Source of the DNA: Neobacillus notoginsengisoli
Lineage (GTDB): Bacteria > Bacillota > Bacilli > Bacillales > Cytobacillaceae
DNA: 64,000 nt
Assembly: GCF_003515685.1 (NCBI RefSeq)
Contig: NZ_QWEG01000005.1
Span: 1-64,000 of the forward strand
Direction: 5' to 3'
The notes under the pieces were generated by a model that ran no database searches, had not been told where the DNA came from, and saw only the letters and a program-made list of their open reading frames with translations. Of this stretch, positions 54,347-63,241 are shown piece after piece (positions within the stretch are counted from its first letter, which is position 1; each line of letters starts with the position of its first letter). The translations under genes and the position numbers were made by a program.

Positions 54347-54646
54347 ATGGCGAAGAAATGGGGCCATTCACTCCGAAAATGGATAGCGGTAAAAATGGAT
54401 CTTCCTCAGGATGTCATGATGGATTTACCGAGGATCACAATGATTGGCCAAATCCATATTTATATAGAAAATCACAGAGGACTCCTAACCTTTACAGACA
54501 AGGAACTTAGGCTGCTGCTAAAAAAGGGGCAGCTTTTGATAAAAGGAAAAGCGTTTGTCATTAAAACGATTTTGCCGGAAGAAATCTTGCTTGAGGGAAA
54601 AATTGACCAGGTTGTCTATATAAACGATGAGACCGGGGGATCTTAA
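54347..54646 (+). CDS. yqfC: Sporulation protein YqfC
   Basis: 99 residues of the YabP/YqfC family (MIGQIHIYIENHRGLLTF, GKAFVIKTILPEEILLEG). Mother-cell sporulation gene in B. subtilis (sigma-E); exact role unknown, likely with YqfD in forespore envelope or SpoIVFB-like processes. The ATG follows a terminator hairpin directly, so read-through from floA/yqfB should be low and a start within or just before the hairpin is needed. CATAAATA at 54313 might be a sigma-E -10, but the -35 is weak. ATG of yqfD overlaps its stop. Confidence 0.9.
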   Translation: MAKKWGHSLRKWIAVKMDLPQDVMMDLPRITMIGQIHIYIENHRGLLTFTDKELRLLLKKGQLLIKGKAFVIKTILPEEILLEGKIDQVVYINDETGGS

Positions 54647-55833
54647 TGAAAAATCAGTGGATGGATTTTTTTTCGGGAAAGGTGACTGTCAGGCTATCGG
54701 GCAGGGGAAATGAACGGTTTCTTAATACACTAGCCAGGAATGGCTTTCAGATATGGAATGTAAGGAGGGAAGGGCCTGATGTAATCCTGTTTACAATCAG
54801 GCTTCGTGACGCATTGAGAATCCGACGATACGTGAAAGGTTCTGAGTGTAAAATTTCTTTCATTAGGCGCAAAGGGTTCCCTTTTTTAGTGAGGCGTCTT
54901 CTTAGGAACAGTGGATTCTTAATTGGTGGTTTCCTGTTTTTATTTATGTTTCTATTATTATCAAATGTCGTTTGGGGTATAGAAATAAAAGGTGCTAAAC
55001 CAGAAACAGAGTATCTGATCCGAAAAGAATTGGACAAGATTGGAATAAAATCCGGAAAACTGATTTTCTCTCTTGATAATGTCGATACAATCCAGAAAAA
55101 ACTGACTAACCAGGTAGGTGCAATTACATGGGTTGGTGTGGAACTACGCGGGACAACCTATCATCTAAGAGTCGTTGAAAAAAACGAACCGAACGAGCAG
55201 GAAACCTTTACACCAAGGCATCTTATTGCAAAAAAAGAAGCTGTGATCGTCAACTATTTTATTGAAAAAGGGATTAAACTTTTTGACGTGAATGAGCGCG
55301 TTGTACCAGGCCAAGTTCTCGTTTCAGGCATGATTGGCCGGGAAGGTGAGATGCAGGCGATTGCCGCCAAAGGGGAGATTTGGGGCGAAACTCTCTACAA
55401 AGGATATGCAGAGCTCCCACTGTCTGCAACATTCCAAGTATTCAATGGACTGGAACAGCAAAAGCATTATTTGCGCTTTGGCAGCTTCAGTGTCCCTATT
55501 TGGGGATTTGGTAAAGTGGAATTCACGGATTACGAAACAGAAACGACTTCCGTCAATGTGAAACTATATAAATGGCAGTTGCCTATTGCGCATGTAAACA
55601 AGACAATGAGGGAGCGGGAAGAGGTCACTCGCGTGTACACAAAAGAGGAGGCAATGAAAAAGGCTTCTGAATTGGCAAGAAATGATTTAAAAAAGCGGAT
55701 TGATGAAGATGCTATCATTAAGGAGGAAAAAGTTTTGCACCGCACCATTTCCAATGGTAAAGTTAAACTGTCAATCCTATACACAGTAATTGAAAATATT
55801 GCAATAGGACAACCCATTATTCAAGGAGATTAA
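54646..55833 (+). CDS. yqfD: Sporulation protein YqfD
   Basis: 395-residue membrane protein. An N-terminal soluble part (about 1-85), one helix (about 88-108, NSGFLIGGFLFLFMFLLL), then a large extracytoplasmic domain with the repeated GTTYHLRVVEKN and GQVLVSGMIGREG. Conserved mother-cell gene after yqfC in all spore-formers; mechanism unknown. Start overlaps the yqfC stop (TAATGA). Confidence 0.93.
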   Translation: MKNQWMDFFSGKVTVRLSGRGNERFLNTLARNGFQIWNVRREGPDVILFTIRLRDALRIRRYVKGSECKISFIRRKGFPFLVRRLLRNSGFLIGGFLFLFMFLLLSNVVWGIEIKGAKPETEYLIRKELDKIGIKSGKLIFSLDNVDTIQKKLTNQVGAITWVGVELRGTTYHLRVVEKNEPNEQETFTPRHLIAKKEAVIVNYFIEKGIKLFDVNERVVPGQVLVSGMIGREGEMQAIAAKGEIWGETLYKGYAELPLSATFQVFNGLEQQKHYLRFGSFSVPIWGFGKVEFTDYETETTSVNVKLYKWQLPIAHVNKTMREREEVTRVYTKEEAMKKASELARNDLKKRIDEDAIIKEEKVLHRTISNGKVKLSILYTVIENIAIGQPIIQGD

Positions 55834-55836
55834 TGA

Positions 55837-56796
55837 ATGGCAGAAAATCCAAAAATCATCCAAATCCAGCTAGAAAATCCAAATGAAGCAGTCACTCTTT
55901 TCGGAAACTCGGATGCGAATCTGAAAATTTTAGAACAGGAATTGCGGGTTTCAATTATCTCAAGAGGAGAACTGGTAAATGTGGCGGGGCCCTCAGATTA
56001 TGCAGAACTGGCTGCATCTGTGATGGAAAAACTCGCATATGTAATCAGGAAAGGAATTAGCATCGGTCCGAGGGACGTTTTATATGCAATCGACCTTGCC
56101 AGAAAAGGAACGCTTGAGTACTTTGAAAATTTATTTGAAGAGGAAATCGCCAAGAATGCCAAAGGCAAATCCATACGCCCTAAAACAATTGGCCAGGGAT
56201 ACTATATCAATGCGATCAAAAAACACGATATGGTATTTGGGATTGGCCCCGCGGGTACAGGCAAAACCTATCTGGCTGTCGTGATGGCTGTTGCTGCTTT
56301 AAAGAACGGCAGTGTGAATAAGATCATCCTTACGAGGCCGGCTGTTGAAGCTGGTGAGAGTCTTGGTTTCCTCCCAGGGGATTTAAAAGAGAAAGTTGAT
56401 CCTTATTTAAGGCCGCTTTACGATGCGCTGCACGACGTTCTAGGTATGGAGCATACTGTCAGGCTGATCGAGCGGGGAACAATCGAAATAGCCCCTCTGG
56501 CGTATATGAGGGGGCGCACTCTTGACGAGGCATTCGTCATTTTGGATGAAGCGCAGAATACAACCCATGCCCAAATGAAAATGTTTTTAACACGGCTTGG
56601 CTTTGGATCCAAGATGATCGTCACCGGGGATAAAACCCAAATCGATTTGCCAAAAGGAGCCAAATCGGGGCTGGTGGCCGCTGAAGAGATATTGCAAAAC
56701 GTTAAAGGGTTATCATTTGTCCATCTTGAACAGAGCGATGTCGTCCGCCATCCGCTTGTCGGAAGAATTATTGAAGCATATGGCAAAATTGAGTAA
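55837..56796 (+). CDS. phoH: PhoH family ATPase
   Basis: 319 residues: N-terminal KH-like domain (about 1-110) and PhoH P-loop domain with Walker A GPAGTGKTYLA (about 140-150), Walker B VILDEAQN and sensor VTGDKTQIDLP. Probably an RNA-associated ATPase linked to YbeY downstream; the name PhoH comes from the E. coli phosphate regulon. ATG after TTCAAGGAGATTA, 3 bases after yqfD. Confidence 0.95.
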   Translation: MAENPKIIQIQLENPNEAVTLFGNSDANLKILEQELRVSIISRGELVNVAGPSDYAELAASVMEKLAYVIRKGISIGPRDVLYAIDLARKGTLEYFENLFEEEIAKNAKGKSIRPKTIGQGYYINAIKKHDMVFGIGPAGTGKTYLAVVMAVAALKNGSVNKIILTRPAVEAGESLGFLPGDLKEKVDPYLRPLYDALHDVLGMEHTVRLIERGTIEIAPLAYMRGRTLDEAFVILDEAQNTTHAQMKMFLTRLGFGSKMIVTGDKTQIDLPKGAKSGLVAAEEILQNVKGLSFVHLEQSDVVRHPLVGRIIEAYGKIE

Positions 56797-56798
56797 AG

Positions 56799-56823
56799 CT
56801 GCCCAACTGGGCAGCTTTTCCTA
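56799..56823 (+). terminator. phoH terminator
   Basis: AGCTGCCCA and TGGGCAGCT are followed by TTTCC. It separates phoH from pgpH, which in B. subtilis follow more closely. Confidence 0.75.
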
Positions 56824-56942
56824 TTTTGCCCGCCATTATTGGAATTTTAAGTGAAATATTACTTGAAAACTGGTATGCTTTTAAAAAGACCAAAAGATGC
56901 CGGATTATTACTTACTAAAAAATAGGTTTTGTTATAGAAGTA

Positions 56943-57280
56943 TGTTGATTTTTAACTGCGTTGATTGGAGCGAAGGGCACCGACTCCGATAGGATGAAGC
57001 GGCAAGGTGGGGACCCTATGAAAAGCGGAAGCGCCTTCGTGACAGGCAAAAACCGCCTGTCCCTGCGATGATTATTCTCAGGAGCTTTCCTTAGTGGTCA
57101 GGGGCGACAGGCTTAAGACCCCGAGCCCCTAGGCGCTGCAGCTAGACTGACAGGCGCTTTAAGCGCCGAGGAGGCTCCACTGACGCCCAGTGGAAAGCGT
57201 GTGCCTCGTGACAGGCAAAAACCGCCTGTCTCTGCAATGATTATTCTTAGAAGCATTCCTTTGCGTAGCGGAAATCAACA
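56943..57280. repeat. Intergenic repeat family 1, copy 3, with nested insertions
   Basis: Bounded by the same 9-bp ends as copy 1: TGTTGATTT (56943-56951) and AAATCAACA (57272-57280), but 338 bp long. The interior is interrupted by AAAAGCGGAAGCGCC, a family 2 block (AGGGGCGACAGGCTTAAGAC .. GGCGCTGCAGCTAGACTGAC, about 57098-57152) and two copies of the small module GTGACAGGCAAAAACCGCCTG (57041 and 57209). It occupies most of the 553-bp phoH-pgpH gap. Confidence 0.85.
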
Positions 57281-57349
57281 GCCAAATTAAACACATCCAA
57301 AAAATATAGAGAAACATATACATACCCACTTTGGGAGGGGGACTTCTAT

Positions 57350-59527
57350 ATGGACTTGCTTCAGAAGCGATTTCAGAGAATCAAGCAACTATTAAACCTT
57401 GCTTTTTTTCGCATCCTTTTTTTTGCCGCTCTGGGCGTTATCCTTTTCCTGTCCATGTACAGCAATGTCAAGCCCGAACAGCTAAAGCTTGGCCTATTTG
57501 ACATTGCCGAAAAAACCGTTGTTTCCCCGATTACTGTGGAAGATAAAGAGAGCACAGAGGCAAAGCGGAAAGAAGAGCTGAATCGGGTACAGGCCGTCTA
57601 TACGCTTAAAAGTGAGTATTCCAAGAATCAGGTTGATTTGGTCGGTTCTATTTTCGACTCTGCCATAAAAATAAATCAGGAAGAAGAGGAATTGAAGAAA
57701 ACATCGGAAGAACCAGATGACACAGAACCAAAGCCGGAAGTTAAGGGAATTCCCATTGCGGATAAAGTTAAAAAGTTAAAAGAGCGGCTTACCCAGTCTG
57801 TCATTGAAGAACTTCCGCAAGAAGTATTCTCTGCCATGGTCTCGGCCGATAACACACAATTGGCCATCGCAAAAGACTTAACGATTACGGCAATCAGCAA
57901 TGAAATGGGAAACAGGATTCCAGCGGATGAAGTTGAAAATGCAAAAAAGCGGGTCGAGGAAGAACTAAAATACACAACAATGGATTCAAACCTCAAACAG
58001 GCCTCTATCCAATTGGGAAGATTCGCTGTGATCCAAAACGAATTTTACGATCCGCAGGCTACCGAAGAAAAGCGAAGGCAGATGTCCGAAAGTATTGAAC
58101 CTGTGAAAATTCTTGAGGGCCAAGTAATTGTAGAAGAAGGGGAGCTTGTCACCCATGAAATATACAGGCAGTTAAACTTAACCCGCCTTTTGGACAGCCA
58201 GGATTCCAAGAAGCCATTTATTGGGCTGGCCTTATTGATTGTCATCATTTTATCTGCATTTTATTATTATTTCACACAACAAAAAAAAGCTCCGGATAAA
58301 AAACAAACAAACCTTTTGCTTTTCGGGATCGTATTTTCCTTTTCTATCATCGTGATGAAAATTGTCAGCCAATTTCAGCAACTGGATTATGAAGGGATCA
58401 GTTACCTGTTCCCTGCAGCGATGGCCGGCATGATTTTGACGATATTGATTGATGAAAAGCTTGCCTGGCTGACTGCTGTTGTACAGGCTATTTGCGGAAG
58501 CATTATTTTTAATGAAGAAATGACTGGCACTCTTAATATGTCTGCGGGTATTTATTTGCTGTGTGGCGGTTTGGCTGCAACATTTCTTTTGAAGGGACAG
58601 AATGCCAGGTCGAAAATATTGCAGGCGGGCCTATTTGCTTCCTTGGTCAACCTTGCGATTGTCTTTACCCTGTTGTTTTTAAGAAACACACAATATAGCG
58701 GAGTGGAGTATGGCTTATTATTTTTGTTTGCAGCAGTATCGGGGATTGCGTCTGCAGTGCTTGCATTAGGGATTTTGCCGTTTTTGGAAATGAGCTTTGG
58801 GATTTTATCAACGATGAAGCTGATTGAACTTTCGAATCCAAACCACCCTTTACTCAAAAAAATTCTGACAGAAGCGCCAGGAACATACCACCACAGTGTA
58901 ATGGTTGCGAACATGTCCGAAGCGGCTTGTGAAGCAATAGGGGCAAATGGCCTTCTCGCCAGGGTAGGCTGCTATTATCATGACATCGGAAAAACAAAAC
59001 GCCCGGTCTTTTTCATTGAAAACCAAGTAAACAGGGAAAATCCCCACGACCGGTTATCGCCGCAGAAAAGTGCGCAAATTATTATTGCGCATGCAACTGA
59101 CGCCGCGGCAATGTTGAAAAAGCATAGAATGCCAAAAGAAATTATTGATATAGCCGAGCAGCACCATGGGACTTCGCTTATAAAGTATTTTTATCATAAA
59201 GCGAATCAGGCTGGAGGCGCGAAAGAAAGTGATTATCGTTATCCCGGTCCAAAAGCCCAAACGAAGGAAACGGCCATTATTGCAATCGCCGACAGTGTTG
59301 AAGCCGCAGTCAGGTCGATGTCCCATCCGACCCCTGAGCAGATTGAATCCCTTGTCCATTCAATCATTTCTGACAAACTGCAGGACGGGCAGCTAAATGA
59401 CTGTGATTTAACGCTAAGGGAAATTGAAATGGTTGCACACACTCTGTGTGATACGTTAAAAGGGATTTTCCATTCAAGAATTGAATACCCTACAGAAATA
59501 ACAAAACAGAAGGTGATACAAGTATGA
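57350..59527 (+). CDS. pgpH: Cyclic-di-AMP phosphodiesterase PgpH (7TMR-HD)
   Basis: Membrane HD-domain enzyme hydrolysing c-di-AMP. 725 residues: helix 1 (about 18-38), extracellular 7TMR-HDED domain (about 50-280), seven helices (about 285-480), then cytoplasmic HD domain with [17 protein letters not shown] (first His), CYYHDIGK (HD pair), HATDAAAM and [25 protein letters not shown] precedes ATG. Overlaps ybeY by 4 bases. Corresponds to B. subtilis YqfF. Confidence 0.95.
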   Translation: MDLLQKRFQRIKQLLNLAFFRILFFAALGVILFLSMYSNVKPEQLKLGLFDIAEKTVVSPITVEDKESTEAKRKEELNRVQAVYTLKSEYSKNQVDLVGSIFDSAIKINQEEEELKKTSEEPDDTEPKPEVKGIPIADKVKKLKERLTQSVIEELPQEVFSAMVSADNTQLAIAKDLTITAISNEMGNRIPADEVENAKKRVEEELKYTTMDSNLKQASIQLGRFAVIQNEFYDPQATEEKRRQMSESIEPVKILEGQVIVEEGELVTHEIYRQLNLTRLLDSQDSKKPFIGLALLIVIILSAFYYYFTQQKKAPDKKQTNLLLFGIVFSFSIIVMKIVSQFQQLDYEGISYLFPAAMAGMILTILIDEKLAWLTAVVQAICGSIIFNEEMTGTLNMSAGIYLLCGGLAATFLLKGQNARSKILQAGLFASLVNLAIVFTLLFLRNTQYSGVEYGLLFLFAAVSGIASAVLALGILPFLEMSFGILSTMKLIELSNPNHPLLKKILTEAPGTYHHSVMVANMSEAACEAIGANGLLARVGCYYHDIGKTKRPVFFIENQVNRENPHDRLSPQKSAQIIIAHATDAAAMLKKHRMPKEIIDIAEQHHGTSLIKYFYHKANQAGGAKESDYRYPGPKAQTKETAIIAIADSVEAAVRSMSHPTPEQIESLVHSIISDKLQDGQLNDCDLTLREIEMVAHTLCDTLKGIFHSRIEYPTEITKQKVIQV

Positions 59528-60003
59528 GTTTAACAATTGATTTTTTGGATGAAACGGGCGCTGTTCAGGATGAGGCAGTGTCCAAGCTGGAAAGCCTCCT
59601 CAATTTTGCGGCAAAACAACTGCGTGTCGAGGAGGGCAGTGAAGTTTCGGTTACATTTGTCGGGAACGAAAGAATCCATGAAATAAACCGGGAATACAGA
59701 AAAAAAGATGCGCCGACCGATGTCATTTCATTTCCAATGGAGGAACCTGGTGAAGGTGAGATCGAAATAATAGGTGCGGGACTTCCAAGGATTTTAGGAG
59801 ATATTATTATTTCCATTCCTAAAACGGAAGAGCAGGCTAAAGAATATGGGCACTCATTTATGAGGGAACTTGGGTTCCTTGCGGTCCACGGTTTTCTCCA
59901 CTTGCTGGGGTATGATCATGAGACGGACGAGGAAGAAGCTGAGATGTTCTCACTTCAGAAAGGCATCCTTGATGCATACGGGCTTTCAAGGCTTCAAGGA
60001 TAA
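59524..60003 (+). CDS. ybeY: Endoribonuclease YbeY
   Basis: Zinc endoribonuclease for 16S rRNA maturation and ribosome quality control. 159 residues; zinc motif H-x3-H-x5-H in [14 protein letters not shown] (about residues 122-132), the conserved [13 protein letters not shown] just before. Start overlaps pgpH (GTATGA). Its C-terminal end overlaps the dgkA start in another frame. Confidence 0.96.
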   Translation: MSLTIDFLDETGAVQDEAVSKLESLLNFAAKQLRVEEGSEVSVTFVGNERIHEINREYRKKDAPTDVISFPMEEPGEGEIEIIGAGLPRILGDIIISIPKTEEQAKEYGHSFMRELGFLAVHGFLHLLGYDHETDEEEAEMFSLQKGILDAYGLSRLQG

Positions 60004-60370
60004 TGCCTGTATGAGGCTGATCAAATCGTTTGGTTATGCTATTGCGGGAATAGCTGTTGCCGTCAAAACGGAAAGAAATCTCAAAATCCATCTTGTGTTT
60101 GCAACGATAGCCATAGGTTTTTCTTTTTTCTTTTCAATTTCGAAAACGGAATGGCTTTTTATCCTTTTTTTAATTGGCGGCATGATTTCGCTTGAATTGT
60201 TGAACACTGCAATTGAAAGGGCAGTCAACTTGGTAACAGAGGAGGTGCATCCTCTTGCAAAGCAGGCGAAGGATATAGCTGCCGGAGCCGTGTTCATATT
60301 TGCTTGCCTATCGGTCGTAACCGGGCTTATCATATTTTTACCAAGGCTGGCTAAATGGGTTGGTTTATAA
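59972..60370 (+). CDS. dgkA: Diacylglycerol/undecaprenol kinase family protein
   Basis: Small membrane kinase; in B. subtilis DgkA phosphorylates undecaprenol for the cell-wall lipid carrier. 132 residues with three helices (about 50-67, 70-90, 108-127). Active-site segment [19 protein letters not shown] (Glu/Asn ligands), KTERN near the start and [15 protein letters not shown]. Start uncertain: ATG 59972 (inside ybeY) gives the usual N-terminal length; ATG 60011 has AAGGA 10 bases upstream. Followed by a terminator; cdd, the next gene in B. subtilis, is missing. Confidence 0.92.
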   Translation: MHTGFQGFKDNACMRLIKSFGYAIAGIAVAVKTERNLKIHLVFATIAIGFSFFFSISKTEWLFILFLIGGMISLELLNTAIERAVNLVTEEVHPLAKQAKDIAAGAVFIFACLSVVTGLIIFLPRLAKWVGL

Positions 60371-60373
60371 AAG

Positions 60374-60402
60374 GGTTGGCGGAGGCCAGCCTTTTTATTT
60401 TT
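60374..60402 (+). terminator. dgkA terminator
   Basis: GGTTGGC pairs with GCCAGCC (one G-U), followed by TTTTTATTTTTG. Confidence 0.7.
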
Positions 60403-60701
60403 GTAACTTTCCAAAACGGTGATTTGTAAATGGGTATGCAGTTTTGCTACAATAACCAAAAGGTTTCTCTTTTATTGAAATTGATTTGGGAAAATTCAAA
60501 CTTTTTCATTAATTCCGCTTTCAGGGGATGAAACGAGAAGCAGTTTAAGGTAAAATGGAATCATGGAAAAAAAGAACCTTTACGTGTTTTGTTCTTCGTT
60601 TTCTAACCGGAGGAAATGTTTTAAAAAAGCACAAAGAGGTAATATGAGAAAGACAGCAGGAGGGTCTACCCAGCTGACTGATATCGGAGGAAATTGCAGC
60701 A
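60403..60701. other. Intergenic region where cdd lies in B. subtilis
   Basis: 299 bases between the dgkA terminator and era. No trace of a cytidine deaminase reading frame. Two very short ORFs exist (60563-60625, 20 codons; 60643-60711, 22 codons, overlapping the era start), the second with AAAGAGGTAAT upstream; neither resembles a known protein. The era promoter should lie here. Confidence 0.5.
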
Positions 60702-61616
60702 ATGGTGAATGAAAATCAAGGCCATAAATCGGGGTTCATTTCGATTATAGGTAGGCCTAATGTAGGAAAATCAACCTTTTTAAACAGGGTAATCGGGCAG
60801 AAAATTGCCATCATGAGCGATAAGCCTCAGACAACGCGCAACAAGGTTCAGGGAGTCCTGACTCTTGAAGATGCACAATTAATTTTTATAGATACACCCG
60901 GCATTCATAAACCCAAACATAAACTTGGTGATTTTATGATGAAGGTCGCTCAAAATACACTAAAAGGTGTGGACCTGATTTTGTTTATGGTCAGTGCGGA
61001 AGAAGGCTATGGAAAAGGCGAGGAATTCATTCTTGAAAAATTCCAGTCCGTAAAAACGCCGGTTTTTCTAATTATTAACAAGATCGATAAGGTGCATCCG
61101 GATAAACTTCTGAAAATAATTGATGAGTATAAAGATAAACATTCGTTTGAGGAGATTGTTCCAATTTCTGCTTTGGAAGGAAACAATGTTGACCGGCTAT
61201 TGGACCAAATTAAGGAGCATATGCCGGAGGGGCCGCAGTTTTATCCGGCTGACCAGATAACAGATCACCCCGAGCGATTCATTGTTTCGGAATTGATTAG
61301 GGAAAAAGCACTGCATTTAACGAGAGAGGAAGTTCCCCATTCCCTTGCAGTTGTAATTGAAAAGATGGAGCGAGATGGCCAAAAGGATTTAGTCCATGTA
61401 ATGGCAACAATTATTGTAGAAAGGGATTCCCAAAAGGGTATCATCATCGGCAAGCAGGGAGCCATGCTGAAGGAAGTTGGGAAGCGGGCAAGATTGGACA
61501 TTGAACAACTGCTTGGAACGAAAGTATTCCTGGAACTCTGGGTGAAAGTCCAGAAGGATTGGCGCAACAAAATGTCACAGCTCCGTGATTTTGGTTTCAG
61601 GGAAGACGAGTACTGA
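60702..61616 (+). CDS. era: GTPase Era
   Basis: Ras-like GTPase for 16S rRNA maturation and 30S assembly. 304 residues: G1 GRPNVGKST (about 17-25), G2 TTRN, G3 DTPGIH, G4 NKIDKV, G5 SALEGNN, C-terminal KH domain with [21 protein letters not shown] after ATCGGAGGAAATTGCAGCA. Confidence 0.97.
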   Translation: MVNENQGHKSGFISIIGRPNVGKSTFLNRVIGQKIAIMSDKPQTTRNKVQGVLTLEDAQLIFIDTPGIHKPKHKLGDFMMKVAQNTLKGVDLILFMVSAEEGYGKGEEFILEKFQSVKTPVFLIINKIDKVHPDKLLKIIDEYKDKHSFEEIVPISALEGNNVDRLLDQIKEHMPEGPQFYPADQITDHPERFIVSELIREKALHLTREEVPHSLAVVIEKMERDGQKDLVHVMATIIVERDSQKGIIIGKQGAMLKEVGKRARLDIEQLLGTKVFLELWVKVQKDWRNKMSQLRDFGFREDEY

Positions 61617-61780
61617 TCGGTATCAAGCGATTGGCATAGTCAAAACCCAATCGTTTACCGAATTATTCATGCAGGCGATTAACAATATTTTAGCATTATG
61701 AAATTTATATGACAGGTCATGATAAATGGTACCAGGGATAGTGAACAAAGCTAGACACAGAAGAAAGGATGGGGTTTTCG

Positions 61781-61924
61781 ATGTTGGATTTTACCTGGAA
61801 GGTATTTAGTCAGACAGGTAACATTGACACATATCTTCTCTTTAAAGAAATGGATAAGGAAAGACAAGAAATTCCCGGCAATCTCGATGAAGAGCTAGCG
61901 CAAACTGATTTTCCTGTTTCATGA
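61781..61924 (+). CDS. yqzL: YqzL family protein
   Basis: 47 residues, between era and recO as in B. subtilis. Starts MLDFTWKVFSQTGNIDTYLLF, read in two parts, then an acidic helix ending QTDFPVS. ATG after AGAAAGGATGGGGTTTTCG. Function unknown. Too short for standard ORF calling. Confidence 0.9.
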   Translation: MLDFTWKVFSQTGNIDTYLLFKEMDKERQEIPGNLDEELAQTDFPVS

Positions 61925-61954
61925 GTTTGTCTATTTTCCTGGATGGTGACGGCG

Positions 61955-62707
61955 ATGCTGCTAAAATGTGAGGGCATCATCATTAGGGCAACCGATTATG
62001 GCGAGACCAACAAGGTTGTCACATTGTATACAAGAGAATGGGGAAAGACCGGTGCAATGGCCCGTGGTGCCAAGAAACCGAATAGCAGGCTTGCAGCTAT
62101 CACGCAGCTTTTGACACATGGATATTTTCTCATTCAGAAAGGAAGCGGCCTCGGGACGCTTCAGCAGGGGGAAATCATCTCCTCACTGAAGTCAATCCGG
62201 GAAGATATTTTCCTTACAGCATATGCAAGCTATTTTGCGGAACTTACCGATAAGGCGACCGAAGACCATAAACCGAACCCGTATTTATTTGAGCTATTGT
62301 ATCAAACATTCAATTATTTGAATGAAGGAATTGATCCGGACGTTCTGATGTTTATTTTTGAAATGAAAATGCTCAATGTCCTTGGGCTTTATCCAGTCCT
62401 GGACCAATGCTCCGTTTGCGGCAGCACAGACGGGCATTTTTCTTTTTCAATTCGGGAAGGCGGGTTCATCTGCCACCACTGCATTGAGAAAGACCCGTAT
62501 CACTTCAAGATTTCTCAGGCAGGCGCACGGTTATTAAGACTTTTTTACTATTTTGATCTTTCAAGGTTGGGAAATGTTTCAGTTAAAACGGAAACGAAAG
62601 AAGAGTTAAAAAAGGTCATCTCCGCCTATTATGAGGAATATTCCGGATTAAATCTTAAGTCGAAAAAGTTCCTGAAATCAATGGAAAGTTTCCGGGACAT
62701 GGTCTAA
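61955..62707 (+). CDS. recO: DNA repair protein RecO
   Basis: Mediator loading RecA with RecF/RecR. 250 residues: N-terminal OB fold ([19 protein letters not shown]), helical middle, and Cys4 zinc finger CSVCGSTDG ... CHHCIEKD (about 148-175). ATG 61955 gives the family start MLLKCEG; ATG 61943 in the same frame is an alternative with no better site. The 3' neighbour is the glyS T-box. Confidence 0.95.
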   Translation: MLLKCEGIIIRATDYGETNKVVTLYTREWGKTGAMARGAKKPNSRLAAITQLLTHGYFLIQKGSGLGTLQQGEIISSLKSIREDIFLTAYASYFAELTDKATEDHKPNPYLFELLYQTFNYLNEGIDPDVLMFIFEMKMLNVLGLYPVLDQCSVCGSTDGHFSFSIREGGFICHHCIEKDPYHFKISQAGARLLRLFYYFDLSRLGNVSVKTETKEELKKVISAYYEEYSGLNLKSKKFLKSMESFRDMV

Positions 62708-62764
62708 TCGGTTTGACAATCAAGGCGTTTTTCGCTACTATTTTAGTTATAGCTTAAAATTTCA

Positions 62765-62962
62765 TAATTGCTGAGAGGGAAAAGAGTACCTGCTACTTTC
62801 TGTGAAAAGCGAGTCCGGGATGGTGCAAGCCGGATGACAGGAACCCAGGGAAGGCATTCCTGAGCAATGCTTATTAAAGAGGCTGTTATTGCAGCAAATA
62901 GGGTGGAACCGCGGGTAAACTCTCGTCCCTATGCTTTCTGGCATAGAGACGGGAGTTTTTTA
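62765..62962 (+). promoter_or_regulatory. T-box riboswitch, glycine-specific
   Basis: Stem I spans about 62772-62868 with GAGAGGGAAAAGAGTAC, AG-bulge GCGAGTCCGGG and the specifier GGC (glycine, read by tRNA-Gly GCC) in GGAAGGCATTCCTGAG. The T-box AGGGTGGAACCGCG lies at about 62898-62911, with UGG complementary to the tRNA CCA end. The terminator arms are AACTCTCGTCCCTATG and CATAGAGACGGGAGTT with T6 at 62956. Uncharged tRNA-Gly should stabilise the antiterminator and turn on glyS. Confidence 0.96.
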
Positions 62963-63023
62963 TTTTTTGCAAGGGGATTATTAAATATTTCCCTGATTAC
63001 AACTCAAAATAAATTTTAGTAAT

Positions 63024-63200
63024 CCAGCTTCAGCGCCTAGCCCCTCGAGGTCTTAAGCCAATTCCCTCCGGAGGGCAGGCCCGTCCTCGGAAATGCTCGC
63101 ATTTCCTTCGTGCGTGGGCGAATTCGGGGATGCTATTCAGTGTCCTGCGGGACTCGTCTTAAGCTTGTCGGGGCTGACCAAGGCGCTTACGCTTTTTATT
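63024..63200. repeat. Inverted family 2 repeat inside the glyS leader
   Basis: From GTAATCCAGCTTCAGCGCC to AAGGCGCTTACGC, with CTAGCCCCTCGAGGTCTTAA, GACTCGTCTTAAGCTTGTCG and GGGGCTGACCA. It matches the repeat at 47597-47907 and family 2 in reverse. It lies between the T-box terminator and the glyS ribosome binding site, so it is transcribed as part of the glyS 5' leader when the T-box reads through. Confidence 0.75.
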
Positions 63201-63241
63201 TTGCAACAGAAATACATAAAAAAATTAAAGGAGTAATAGCC

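Noticed and set aside
60563-60711. Two micro-ORFs (20 and 22 codons) before era
   Set aside because: No similarity to known leader peptides and only a moderate ribosome binding site for the second; kept as a note in the intergenic entry.
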